64,000 nt of DNA, from assembly GCA_011526045.1 (NCBI GenBank), contig WYBE01000064.1, forward strand, positions 1 to 64,000. Direction: 5' to 3'. The position numbers and the translations under genes are program-made. The DNA is from Nevskiales bacterium. GTDB lineage: Bacteria; Pseudomonadota; Gammaproteobacteria; Steroidobacterales; GCA-2729495. Positions 6,733 through 16,423 of this stretch are shown here, piece by piece. Every line of letters begins with the position of its first letter. The stretch's first letter is position 1. The notes under the pieces were generated by a model. The model did no database searches and was not told where the DNA came from. It saw nothing but the letters and a program-made list of their open reading frames with translations.

Positions 6733-7500
6733 TTACAGAAGGAATGCCGTGATCATGTAATCGAGAATCAACACGAGCACCGAGGTGATCACCACGGTGC
6801 GGGTGGTCGCAAGCCCGACGCCCTCGGCGGTCGGCGCGGCGGTATACCCCTCGAACACCGCCACGAGGCTCGCGGCCACCCCGAACACGACGCTCTTGAG
6901 TACGCCCTCGCCCACGTCCCCGGTCTCGACGTATTCCTGCATCTGCGACCAGAACGCGCCGTTGTCCACGCCCATGAGCTGCACGCCTACGAACCAGGCG
7001 CCAAGAATGCCGACGCTGTTGAACACGGCCGTCAACAGCGGCACGGAGATCACCCCGCCGAGGAAGCGCGGGACCGCAATACGGCCCATCGGGTCGATCG
7101 CCATCACCTCCATCGCGGAGATCTGGTCGGTGGCGCGCATCAGGCCAATCTCGGCAGTCAGGGCCGTACCCGCCCGCCCGGCAAAAAGCAGCGCGGTAAC
7201 CACCGGCCCGAGTTCCTTGAGCAGCGTCAGCGCCGCACCGGCACCGAGCAGGTCCTCCTGCCGCAGCCGGGAGAATGCATCGTAGCCCTGCAGGCCAATC
7301 ACCATGCCGACGAAGAACCCGGAGGTCATGATGATGACCAGCGACAGCACGCCCGCGTTGTGGACCTGGCGCGAGATCAGGATCGGTCGGCGCGCCGTGT
7401 ACGGCAGGGCCCGCAACATGGCGAGGAAGAACAGCGCCACTGCGCCGAGCTTGCGCACGCCCTGCGCGATCCGACGCAGCATTTCCTGCGCCTTACCCAC
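6733..7500 (-). CDS. mlaE: MlaE, permease subunit of the phospholipid ABC transporter
   Basis: Inner-membrane permease of the Mla complex. It is 255 residues with several hydrophobic helices and the MlaE signatures GLQGYDAFSRLRQEDLLGAG, ELGPVVTALLFAGRAGTAL and EIGLMRATDQISAMEVM. An amphipathic N-terminal interfacial region precedes the first helix. The gene overlaps the end of mlaF by 8 bp, so stoichiometric translation with the ATPase is likely. Confidence 0.95.
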   Translation of the reverse strand: MGKAQEMLRRIAQGVRKLGAVALFFLAMLRALPYTARRPILISRQVHNAGVLSLVIIMTSGFFVGMVIGLQGYDAFSRLRQEDLLGAGAALTLLKELGPVVTALLFAGRAGTALTAEIGLMRATDQISAMEVMAIDPMGRIAVPRFLGGVISVPLLTAVFNSVGILGAWFVGVQLMGVDNGAFWSQMQEYVETGDVGEGVLKSVVFGVAASLVAVFEGYTAAPTAEGVGLATTRTVVITSVLVLILDYMITAFLL

Positions 7501-8317
7501 GGCCGTCTCCGCCCAGGAGCTCCGCGCGGTAGTCCGCAGCCGGATAATGGAACGGCACCGGACCGTCGGAGGCTCCGCTCAGGAACTGCTGAACGAGCTC
7601 CGAATCGGATTGCGCCAGCTCTTCCGGGCTGCCCGCGCCGATGACCTTCCCACCGGACACGACATAGCAGCAATCCGCGATCTGGTTGATCTGCTCCACG
7701 TCGTGCGACACGACCACGCTGGTCACGCCCAGCACGTCGTTGTTCATCTTGATCAGCCGCAGCACCATGCCCATGGAAATCGGATCGAGCCCGGCGAACG
7801 GCTCGTCGTAGAGCAGCAGATCGGGGTCGAGCACCATTGCGCGCGCCAGTCCGACCCTACGGCCCATACCACCCGACAACTGCGCCGGCATCAGATGGGC
7901 CGCGCCACGCAAGCCCACCGCGTGCAGCTTGGTCAGCACCAGGTTGCGGATCAGGGGCTCGGGCAGAGCCGTGTGCTCGCGCACGGGGAACGCCACGTTG
8001 TCGAACACCGAGTAGTCGGTCAGGAGCGCGGAGTTCTGGAACAACATCCCCATCCGCCTGCGCAAGGCGTACAGCTGGGAACGCCGCAGCCCGGGAACGT
8101 TCTGCCCGTCCACCAGCACGCGGCCTCCAGCCGGACGCAGCTGGCCGGTGATCATGCGCAACAGTGTGGTCTTGCCGGTACCGCTCGGCCCCATGATGGC
8201 AGTGATCTGGCCGCGCGGGACGCGCAGGCTCAAGCCATCGAAAATCACACGACCTGCGGTGGAAAACCGCAGGTCGTCGACCTCGATCATCGGCCTGACG
8301 GCCTCGGACTCCGTCAC
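7493..8317 (-). CDS. mlaF: MlaF, ATPase subunit of the phospholipid ABC transporter
   Basis: Energises phospholipid movement through MlaE. Walker A is GPSGTGKTT, the signature is LSGGMGRRVGLARA, Walker B is LLLYDEPFAGLDP, and the switch histidine is in VVVSHD. The C-terminal tail ending SDGPVPFHYPAADYRAELL is the MlaF-specific extension that docks on MlaB. I chose GTG 8317, which gives an N-terminus of E. coli length (274 residues); ATG 8290 is the alternative. It is the first gene of mlaFEDCB. The promoter would lie between it and the aldolase gene, only 40 bp upstream. Confidence 0.94.
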   Translation of the reverse strand: MTESEAVRPMIEVDDLRFSTAGRVIFDGLSLRVPRGQITAIMGPSGTGKTTLLRMITGQLRPAGGRVLVDGQNVPGLRRSQLYALRRRMGMLFQNSALLTDYSVFDNVAFPVREHTALPEPLIRNLVLTKLHAVGLRGAAHLMPAQLSGGMGRRVGLARAMVLDPDLLLYDEPFAGLDPISMGMVLRLIKMNNDVLGVTSVVVSHDVEQINQIADCCYVVSGGKVIGAGSPEELAQSDSELVQQFLSGASDGPVPFHYPAADYRAELLGGDGRG

Positions 8318-8357
8318 GAGCGCACGAGTTTGGGTTGCAGCAGACAGCGCGACGGGA

Positions 8358-9374
8358 TCAGGCCGCTTCCATCGCGGCCCGGTACTGCCCTGCCCGGGCC
8401 AGTCCATTCAACTCGGCCCGGCGCGCGAACGCAGTCTGGCCGGCCTTGAACTGCCCATCCTTGCCGCCCCATGCCTTCAAGGCTTCGTCCTGCAACGCGC
8501 GACCGTAGGAGAATGAGAGCTGCCAGGGGTGAGACCCCATCTCGTTCATCGCGCTCAGGTGGGCCGTCGCCTCGGCAGAACTCTGCCCACCGGAAAGAAA
8601 CGCGATGCCGGGCACCGTAGCGGGCACGTGCCCACGCAGGCAGCGCACGGTTGCCTCCGCCACTTCGCGCACGCCGGCACGCTTCGGGCACTTCTTGCCG
8701 GAGATCACCATGTTGGGCTTGAGGATCATGCCCGTGAGCTCCACGCGGTGCGCGCGCAGCGCACGGAACGTTGCATCGAGCGCGAGCGCGGTAACCTCTT
8801 CGCAGCGTTCGAGCGTGTGACCCCCGTCCATCAGCACCTCAGGCTCGACGATGGGGACTATGCCCGACTCCTGGCAGAGCGCCGCGTAGCGGGCAAGCGC
8901 ATGCGCATTCGCCTCAATGCCGAAGGGCGTCGGAATCGCGTCGGAGATGTCGATGACCGCACGCCACTTGGCAAACTTCGCGCCGAGGCTGACATATTCC
9001 TTCAGGCGATCGCGCAGGCCGTCGAGCCCTTCCGTAACCGTCTCGCCCGGAAATCCAGCCAGCGGCTTGGCCCCGGCATCGACCTTGATGCCCGGCAACA
9101 CGCCCTGATCGGCCAGCAGCCTGGCAAACGGCACGCCCGCGCGGCTGGACTGGCGCAGGGTCTCGTCGAAGAGGATCACGCCACCGATATGCCTGGACAG
9201 ACCCGGAGCAGTGAACAGCATTTCCCGGTAGAGGCGGCGGTTGTCTTCCGTGGAATCGACGTTGATCGCCGTGAAGCGTTTCTTGATAGTCGGAAAACTC
9301 TCGTCAGCCGCCAGAATTCCCTTGCCGGGAGCGACCATGGCGCGAGCGATCGCGGCCAAATCCTGAGCCGTCAT
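8358..9374 (-). CDS. Class I fructose-bisphosphate aldolase
   Basis: Cleaves fructose 1,6-bisphosphate to dihydroxyacetone phosphate and glyceraldehyde 3-phosphate in glycolysis, and runs in reverse in gluconeogenesis. It is the eukaryote-like class I form. GKGILAADES is near residue 18, the IGGVILFDETLRQ segment follows, AKWRAVIDI is near residue 135, and Lys219 in GMILKPNMV is the Schiff-base lysine. At 338 residues it is full length. The start at MTAQDLAAIARAM has a good ribosome site (AGGGAGAAG) and matches the family. It is divergent from the SUF regulator. No other glycolytic gene is near. Confidence 0.94.
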   Translation of the reverse strand: MTAQDLAAIARAMVAPGKGILAADESFPTIKKRFTAINVDSTEDNRRLYREMLFTAPGLSRHIGGVILFDETLRQSSRAGVPFARLLADQGVLPGIKVDAGAKPLAGFPGETVTEGLDGLRDRLKEYVSLGAKFAKWRAVIDISDAIPTPFGIEANAHALARYAALCQESGIVPIVEPEVLMDGGHTLERCEEVTALALDATFRALRAHRVELTGMILKPNMVISGKKCPKRAGVREVAEATVRCLRGHVPATVPGIAFLSGGQSSAEATAHLSAMNEMGSHPWQLSFSYGRALQDEALKAWGGKDGQFKAGQTAFARRAELNGLARAGQYRAAMEAA

Positions 9375-9487
9375 TGCACTTCTCCCTGAATTGTCGAATG
9401 CCGCCCGGGCAGGTCCGAGCGCGCCGCGGGCGAGGCTCGGCAGGATACCAGATTCACCCTCGTAGCTGGCGCAGCACAGCCCGGTGC

Positions 9488-9521
9488 TTGCCCGTCCACG
9501 CAATCAGGACTAACATGGTCC
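9488..9521 (+). promoter_or_regulatory. Putative suf promoter with overlapping operator
   Basis: TTGCCC (9488-9493), exactly 17 bp, then TAACAT (9511-9516), each with four of six consensus matches. The interrupted inverted repeat GGAC-N7-GTCC (9507-9521) brackets the -10 element. It lies just upstream of an Rrf2-family regulator gene, a natural place for an autoregulatory IscR-like site. The half sites (GACT...GGTC) only partly resemble E. coli IscR type 1 sites. Confidence 0.45.
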
Positions 9522-9544
9522 CATATGCCTGACGAGCGGTGGAA

Positions 9545-10015
9545 ATGCTGCGTATCAGCCGACTGACCGATTACGGCACGATGATCCTCGTGCACCTCGC
9601 CGGCCGCGCCGGGCACGTCTGCTCGGCAAGCGACGTCGCAGCCGGCACACACGTCGCCCTGCCGACGGTGCAGAAGATCCTCAAGTTTCTTGCCCGCGCC
9701 GGGCTGGTCGTATCGGTGCGCGGTGCCGACGGCGGTTACACACTTGGTCGCGCACCGGAAGCCATCAGCGCGGCCGACATACTCGACGCACTCGAGGGCC
9801 CGGTGGCCATCACGGAGTGCAGCCAGTCGGACAGCCAGTGCGAACTCGAATCGCTCTGCCCGGTCGGCAGCGCCTGGCAGCGGATCAACAAATCCATCCG
9901 CGTCGCGCTCGACGAGATCACGCTCGCCGATCTCCGCGGACCGGCCCGTGACATTCCGGTTGCCGCCCTGACGCGCGGCATCACGCGCCCGCTGGTGCGC
10001 CTCGATCGCGGCTGA
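9545..10015 (+). CDS. SUF operon regulator, Rrf2/IscR family
   Basis: A winged-helix Fe-S sensor expected to control the downstream suf genes. The N-terminal Rrf2 helix-turn-helix (ISRLTDYGTMILVHLA, then VALPTVQKILKFLARAGLV and the wing VRGADGGYTLGR) is clear. Three cysteines (C-x6-C-x5-C in ECSQSDSQCELESLC, around residue 97) are the expected [2Fe-2S] ligands. It matches the group annotated as the gammaproteobacterial/Xanthomonas-type SUF regulator. I chose ATG 9545; a GTG two codons upstream is possible. It is 15 bp from sufB, so autoregulation is likely. Confidence 0.9.
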   Translation: MLRISRLTDYGTMILVHLAGRAGHVCSASDVAAGTHVALPTVQKILKFLARAGLVVSVRGADGGYTLGRAPEAISAADILDALEGPVAITECSQSDSQCELESLCPVGSAWQRINKSIRVALDEITLADLRGPARDIPVAALTRGITRPLVRLDRG

Positions 10016-10030
10016 TACGGCTGACAACAC

Positions 10031-11479
<1,449 letters not shown>

Positions 11480-11503
11480 CGCTTCGGGGAGACGGTACTC
11501 ATC

Positions 11504-12271
11504 ATGTTGCTGGAAATTGACAATCTCTACGCCAACGCAGGCAGAACTCCGATCCTGAAAGGCCTCTCGCTGGCGATCAAGGCTGGCGAAGTGCATGCCA
11601 TCATGGGGCCAAACGGCTCGGGCAAGAGCACGCTCGCCCATGTGCTGGCCGGACGCGACGGCTACGAGGTGACCGCAGGCCGCGTCCAGTACCAGGGCCG
11701 AGACCTGCTCGGAATGAGCCCGGAGGAACGCGCGCGTGAGGGCCTCTTCCTCGGGTTCCAGTACCCGGTCGAAATTCCCGGTGTCAACAATCTCTACCTG
11801 CTGCGCGCGGCACTGAATGCCCGCCGCAAGCATCGTGGCGAAGCGGAGATCGATGCCATCGGATTCATGCGGCTGGCGAAGGAGAAGGCTCGCTTGATGC
11901 AGATGGGCGAGCAGTTCATGAATCGCGGCGTTAATGAAGGCTTCTCCGGCGGCGAGAAGAAGCGCAACGAGATTTTCCAGATGGCGGTCCTGCAACCGGC
12001 GCTCGCGGTGCTGGACGAGACCGATTCCGGGCTGGACATCGACGCCCTGAAGGTCGTGGCGAACGGTGTCAATAGCCTACGCGACGGCCAGCGCGGCTTC
12101 CTGCTGGTCACCCATTACCAGCGGCTGCTCGACCACATCGAGCCGGACTTCGTACACGTCCTGGCAGGCGGTCGCATCGTGCGCACCGGCGACAAATCGC
12201 TCGCCGCCGAACTCGAGTCGCACGGCTACGACTCCCTGCTGGGAACCACACCCCGTCAGGCGGCCCGCTAG
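11504..12271 (+). CDS. sufC: SufC, ATPase of the Fe-S assembly complex
   Basis: ABC-type ATPase that drives conformational change in SufBC2D. Walker A is GPNGSGKST near residue 36. The SufC-specific FQYPVEIPGVNNLYLLRAAL segment follows, then FSGGEKKRNEIFQMA as signature and LAVLDETDSGLDIDAL as Walker B. At 255 residues it is full length. It lies 4 bp upstream of sufD, with tight coupling. Confidence 0.97.
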   Translation: MLLEIDNLYANAGRTPILKGLSLAIKAGEVHAIMGPNGSGKSTLAHVLAGRDGYEVTAGRVQYQGRDLLGMSPEERAREGLFLGFQYPVEIPGVNNLYLLRAALNARRKHRGEAEIDAIGFMRLAKEKARLMQMGEQFMNRGVNEGFSGGEKKRNEIFQMAVLQPALAVLDETDSGLDIDALKVVANGVNSLRDGQRGFLLVTHYQRLLDHIEPDFVHVLAGGRIVRTGDKSLAAELESHGYDSLLGTTPRQAAR

Positions 12272-12275
12272 CATC

Positions 12276-13607
12276 ATGAGCGAGGCCGCGACTGTTCCCG
12301 CCACCGTGCAGGCCGCCAGCGCCGCAGCGGCGCTGAGCGAGCCCGCGCTGGCCTGGTTCGCCACCGTGCGTGAACGAGCACTGCAGGCTTTTGTGGCACA
12401 CGGATTTCCCACCACCAGCTCGGAGGACTGGCGCTACACCGACCTGCGCGATACCGCCCGACGCATTGCTGATTACCTGTCCCGGCCCGTACCGCCGGCG
12501 ACGGCGAACTCGTACTCCGCCCTGCTCGAGCGACTGGGCGTTCTCGATGATCTGCACGGTCCAGCGCTGATCCTCAGCGACGGCACGCTCGCCGTGGATC
12601 CGGCCACTGCGCCGGTGATGGCTGGACTTACCCTGAGCGCGCTGAGCGCGGCCCAGCCGGCCGCCCGCACCGCCCTGGCCGAGAGGATCACCGCTGCCAC
12701 GGAAGGCGACGGCGCACTGGCTGCGTTGAACACCGCGTTGCTGCGGCAGGGGCTGGTGGTCGATGTGGCGGCAGGCGCCGAACTCGAGGCCCCGGTCTAT
12801 ATCGTGTGCACCACCACCACGGAGGGCGCACCGCAGAACCGCATCCTGATCCATCTGCGGCGTGGCAGCCGTGCGACGATCGTGGAGCATCATCTCGGCC
12901 TGACGGCCGCGGTGTCGAATACGAAGACCGACGTGCTGTGCGAACCCGATTCGACACTCGTTTACGTCAAGCTTCAGGAAGACTCGCCGGCGGCCACCCA
13001 CCTCGCCTCGCAGCGCGTGCGCCTCGAAGGCGGCGCACGCGCCCGGCTCCTGCACCTCGACCTCGGCGCGCAGCTGGCCCGAAACGACCTGCATGTCAGT
13101 CTCGATGGGACCGGCGCCGAGGTCAGCGCGAACGGCCTGTTTTTCGCCGACGCTGCGCGCCACCTCGACAACCACACCCGGATCGAGCACCACGCAGCGC
13201 ACACGGTGAGCCAGGAACTGTATCGCGGCGTGGTGAGCGAGCGGGGCCGTGGCGTGTTCAACGGCAAGGTGATCGTTCACGCGGGAGCGAACGGCACGGA
13301 TGCGAAGCTCACCAACCAGAACCTGCTCCTGTCAGATACCGCCGAGGTGGACACCAAGCCCGAGCTCGAGATCTATGCGGACGAGGTTCGCTGCAGCCAT
13401 GGCGCTACCACGGGCCAGCTCGATGCGGGCGCGATCTTCTACCTTCGCTCGCGCGGCATCGAAGAGGCGCAGGCACGGCGCATGCTGATCGCCTCGTTCG
13501 TTCGGGAGATTCTGCGCAATCTGCCGGACGCAGCACTGGAGGCCCACGTCGCCCGGCGGCTCGCCGCACGGCTGCCAGAACTGGACGAGGCAGCTGAAAC
13601 ACCATGA
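12276..13607 (+). CDS. sufD: SufD, Fe-S cluster assembly scaffold subunit
   Basis: Paralogue of SufB that completes the SufBC2D scaffold and is needed for iron acquisition. It is 443 residues. The N-terminal helical part has GFPTTSSEDWRYTDLRD, and the beta-helix core ends with DEVRCSHGATTGQLDAGAIFYLRSRGI, including the conserved Cys-x-His. I chose ATG 12276, 4 bp after sufC. The sufS start overlaps its stop by 4 bp (ATGA). Confidence 0.96.
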   Translation: MSEAATVPATVQAASAAAALSEPALAWFATVRERALQAFVAHGFPTTSSEDWRYTDLRDTARRIADYLSRPVPPATANSYSALLERLGVLDDLHGPALILSDGTLAVDPATAPVMAGLTLSALSAAQPAARTALAERITAATEGDGALAALNTALLRQGLVVDVAAGAELEAPVYIVCTTTTEGAPQNRILIHLRRGSRATIVEHHLGLTAAVSNTKTDVLCEPDSTLVYVKLQEDSPAATHLASQRVRLEGGARARLLHLDLGAQLARNDLHVSLDGTGAEVSANGLFFADAARHLDNHTRIEHHAAHTVSQELYRGVVSERGRGVFNGKVIVHAGANGTDAKLTNQNLLLSDTAEVDTKPELEIYADEVRCSHGATTGQLDAGAIFYLRSRGIEEAQARRMLIASFVREILRNLPDAALEAHVARRLAARLPELDEAAETP

Positions 13608-14869
13608 CCACACGCGCGCCCTCTGCTTCTGCCGCCACTGCACCCGGACAGCCCGACCTGGACGTCGAGCGGATCCGCGCGGATTTCCCGATCCTGCATC
13701 AGCAGATCAATGGCCATCCGCTCGCCTACCTGGACAGTGCAGCCTCATCGCAACATCCAGCTCAGGTCATCGAGGCCATCAGCCGCTATTACGAACGCGA
13801 CCACGCCAACGTTCATCGTGGTGTACACACGCTGAGCCACCGCGCCACTGAGGCCCAGGAACACGCGCGGGCGGCGGTGCGCCGCTTCCTGAATGCCCGC
13901 GAGGCACGTGAAATCATCTTCACGCGCGGCACGACCGAGGCGATCAACCTGGTCGCCTTCAGTTTCGGGCAGAGTCTGCGTCCCGGCGATGAGATCCTCA
14001 TCTCCCACATGGAACACCACTCCAACATCGTTCCGTGGCAACTCGCCTGCGAACGTTCCGGCGCACGCCTGAACGTCGTTCCGATCAACGAGCGCGGCGA
14101 GTTGCGCATGGAGGAGTTTCAGCGGCGTCTGAACGAGCGCACGCGCCTGGTCGCGATGGTCCACGTCTCGAATGCGCTCGGCACCGTCAACCCGGTGGCG
14201 GAGATCACCGCAGCGGCACGCTCACGCGGGATCCCTGTCCTGATCGACGGCGCGCAGGCCATTGCCCACCAGGCCGTGGATGTGCAGGCCATCGACTGCG
14301 ACTTCTACGCGTTTTCGGGCCACAAGATGTGCGGCCCGACCGGTATCGGCGCACTCTACGGGCGCGCGGAGTGGCTCGAGCGGCTGCCGCCGTTCCAGGG
14401 CGGCGGAGACATGATTCTCAGCGTGAGCTTTGCCGGCACGACGTACAACGAACTTCCCTACAAGTTCGAGGCGGGCACCCCCAACGTCGCCGGCGCCGTG
14501 GGCCTGGGGGCGGCAATCGAATACCTCGAGTCCATCGGGATGCAGCAGATCGAGTGCTATGAGCACACCCTGCTGGAGTACGCAACGGCCGCGGTAGGCG
14601 CGCTACCCGGCGTCCGGCTGATCGGCCAGGCCGCACAGAGGGCCGGGGTGCTGTCGTTCAATCTCGACGGCATCCACCCGCACGACCTCGGTACCGTTCT
14701 CGATCACCAGGGCGTGGCGATCCGCACCGGGCACCATTGCGCGATGCCCGTGATGGATTTCTTCGGCATCGCGGGAACCGCGCGCGCCTCACTGGCGTTC
14801 TACAACACGCGGCGTGATATCGACCAACTGGTAGCGGGCCTGGCAATTGCGACGAAGATGCTGCGATGA
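13604..14869 (+). CDS. sufS: SufS cysteine desulfurase
   Basis: PLP enzyme releasing sulfur from cysteine as a protein persulfide. Lys241 in FSGHKMCGPTG holds PLP and Cys379 in RTGHHCAMP is the persulfide carrier. RGTTEAINLVA and the MEHHSNIVPWQ segment are group II (SufS/CsdA) signatures. At 421 residues it has a slightly extended alanine- and proline-rich N-terminus of about 16 residues. It overlaps sufD and sufU by 4 bp on each side. The partner next to it is SufU rather than SufE. Confidence 0.96.
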   Translation: MTTRAPSASAATAPGQPDLDVERIRADFPILHQQINGHPLAYLDSAASSQHPAQVIEAISRYYERDHANVHRGVHTLSHRATEAQEHARAAVRRFLNAREAREIIFTRGTTEAINLVAFSFGQSLRPGDEILISHMEHHSNIVPWQLACERSGARLNVVPINERGELRMEEFQRRLNERTRLVAMVHVSNALGTVNPVAEITAAARSRGIPVLIDGAQAIAHQAVDVQAIDCDFYAFSGHKMCGPTGIGALYGRAEWLERLPPFQGGGDMILSVSFAGTTYNELPYKFEAGTPNVAGAVGLGAAIEYLESIGMQQIECYEHTLLEYATAAVGALPGVRLIGQAAQRAGVLSFNLDGIHPHDLGTVLDHQGVAIRTGHHCAMPVMDFFGIAGTARASLAFYNTRRDIDQLVAGLAIATKMLR

Positions 14870-15324
14870 CGCCCGAAGCCGCCGACGTAAGCCGCCTGTA
14901 CCGCGACCGCGTGCTCGATCACAGCCGTAACCCGCGCAATTCGCGCCGTATTCCCGAGCCGGACGCTCGCGCCGAAGGCCACAACCCGCTTTGTGGCGAC
15001 AAAGTCGCCGTTTACCTGCAGATCGAGGATGGCTGGATCCGCGACGCCGCCTTCGAGGCCACCGGTTGCGCCATCTCGATCGCCTCGGCCTCGATGATGA
15101 CAGAGACCGTCCGTGACCAGTCAATTGCGACCGCGCGTGCCGCGATCCACGATGCCGAGGCGACCTTTGCCGGGGGCGTCGACTCACCGCCCGGGGAACT
15201 GGCAGCGCTCGCCGCGGTGCGCGCTTATCCCTCACGGATACGCTGCGCGCTGTTGCCGTGGCGAACCCTCGCGGCAGCGCTCGCCGGCCAGGCCGGCACC
15301 GTCAGCACCGAGCAAGGAACCTGA
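14866..15324 (+). CDS. sufU: SufU-type zinc sulfurtransferase (IscU-like)
   Basis: Takes the persulfide from SufS and delivers sulfur to SufB. The 152-residue IscU fold keeps all four zinc-site positions of SufU: Cys43 and Asp45 in NPLCGDK, Cys68 in ATGCAIS, and Cys127 in RIRCALLPW. The SufU-specific insertion (about residues 97-112) is present, and the IscU motif LPPVK is absent. This argues for a zinc-bound sulfur carrier rather than a cluster scaffold. No sufE or sufA was seen between sufB and sixA. Confidence 0.92.
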   Translation: MTPEAADVSRLYRDRVLDHSRNPRNSRRIPEPDARAEGHNPLCGDKVAVYLQIEDGWIRDAAFEATGCAISIASASMMTETVRDQSIATARAAIHDAEATFAGGVDSPPGELAALAAVRAYPSRIRCALLPWRTLAAALAGQAGTVSTEQGT

Positions 15325-15327
15325 ACG

Positions 15328-15879
15328 ATGTTCGGCCAGGACAGCGAACCCGTCACACTGAAGCGCGACCTCGACGCCATCACCGTACCCGCGGGCATGC
15401 CGGATCAACTCCCGCGCGGGTCGCTGGTGTTCATCACGCAGGCGATGGGCGGCAGCTTTACGATCTATTTCGAGGGCAACCTGTATCGGGTCTCCGGGCG
15501 CGACGCGGACGCACTGGGCAAGGAACCGGCAGCAGCGCCGGCCCTGCCTCCAGACGCGACGGATGACGAATTCGAGAACCTGGTCTGGGACCAGATGCGC
15601 ACGGTCTACGATCCCGAGATACCGATCAATATCGTGGAACTCGGGCTCGTCTACGAGTGCCGCATCACCAGGAACGACACCGGCGAACGCGCCGTGGACA
15701 TCCAGATGACCGTTACCGCCCCCGGCTGCGGCATGGGTGAAATCCTGGTCGAGGATGTCCGTGACAAGGTGAGCCTGCTACCGACTGTTGCCACCGTCAA
15801 TGTCGAACTGGTATTCGACCCACCCTGGAACCAGAGCATGATGTCGGAAGCCGCGCGCCTCGAAGCGGGCCTTCTCTGA
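15328..15879 (+). CDS. sufT: SufT, DUF59/MIP18-family Fe-S maturation protein
   Basis: SufT-type proteins help mature some Fe-S proteins, especially under high demand. An N-terminal region specific to this subgroup (VPAGMPDQLPRGSLVFITQAMGGSFTIY) precedes a DUF59 domain from about residue 85, with VYDPEIPINIVELGLVYE and TAPGCGMGEILVEDV, which holds the conserved cysteine. It is 183 residues and lies 3 bp after sufU, which supports a role in the same pathway. The molecular function is known only in outline. Confidence 0.92.
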   Translation: MFGQDSEPVTLKRDLDAITVPAGMPDQLPRGSLVFITQAMGGSFTIYFEGNLYRVSGRDADALGKEPAAAPALPPDATDDEFENLVWDQMRTVYDPEIPINIVELGLVYECRITRNDTGERAVDIQMTVTAPGCGMGEILVEDVRDKVSLLPTVATVNVELVFDPPWNQSMMSEAARLEAGLL

Positions 15880-15882
15880 GGG

Positions 15883-16389
15883 ATGCCGACCCGAGCCACC
15901 AAACGGCTGACGCTGCTGCGACACGCAAAGGCCAGTGTGGCCACGGCCGCGCAGCCGGACCGTGATCGTCCGCTGAACGAGCGCGGCGAGCACGACGCGC
16001 CGTTGATGGGCCGTCGCCTGAAGCACTCCGGCGCACGCCCCTCGCTGATGCTGACCAGCCCCGCCGTGCGCGCCATGCAGACCGCGCGACTGCTGGCCCG
16101 CGAGATCGGCTATCCGCTGGAGTTCCTGCAGCGCGAGGCGGATCTCTACCTGGCCGCTCCGCACGACATACTGGCGGTGCTCACCCGCCAGGACGATACC
16201 TTCAACGACATCCTGGTCTGCGGGCACAACCCGGGACTCACGGACCTCGTCAACGAACTGACCGAGGCACGGCTGGACAACCTGCCTACCTGCGGCATTG
16301 CGACCATCGAGGCGCCGATCGCAACCTGGCGCGAACTCGAACAGGGCGGAAAGCTGGTCTATCTCGATTTCCCGAAGAAGGCACGCTGA
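15883..16389 (+). CDS. sixA: SixA-like histidine phosphatase
   Basis: Small branch-1 histidine phosphatase, 168 residues, with the catalytic LLRHAKAS motif (Arg13, His14) and a second histidine in VCGHNPGL. E. coli SixA dephosphorylates phosphohistidine on NPr/ArcB-type proteins, but the true substrate here is unknown. It begins 4 bp after sufT and so appears to be the last gene of the suf operon. It converges on putA. A GCCGC/GCGGC inverted repeat (16404-16422) lies in the 34-bp gap but lacks a T-run, so I do not call it a terminator. Confidence 0.88.
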   Translation: MPTRATKRLTLLRHAKASVATAAQPDRDRPLNERGEHDAPLMGRRLKHSGARPSLMLTSPAVRAMQTARLLAREIGYPLEFLQREADLYLAAPHDILAVLTRQDDTFNDILVCGHNPGLTDLVNELTEARLDNLPTCGIATIEAPIATWRELEQGGKLVYLDFPKKAR

Positions 16390-16423
16390 ATAGGAGCGCA
16401 AGAGCCGCGCAACCGGTGCGGCG

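Noticed and set aside
6109-7644. Long plus-strand open frame opposite mlaC, mlaD and mlaE
   Set aside because: It is the reverse of three clearly recognised genes and its protein is low-complexity (His/Arg/Asp-rich), typical of antisense frames in GC-rich DNA.
16404-16422. Bidirectional terminator between sixA and putA
   Set aside because: The 5-bp inverted repeat lacks a T-run on either side and is too short to call.
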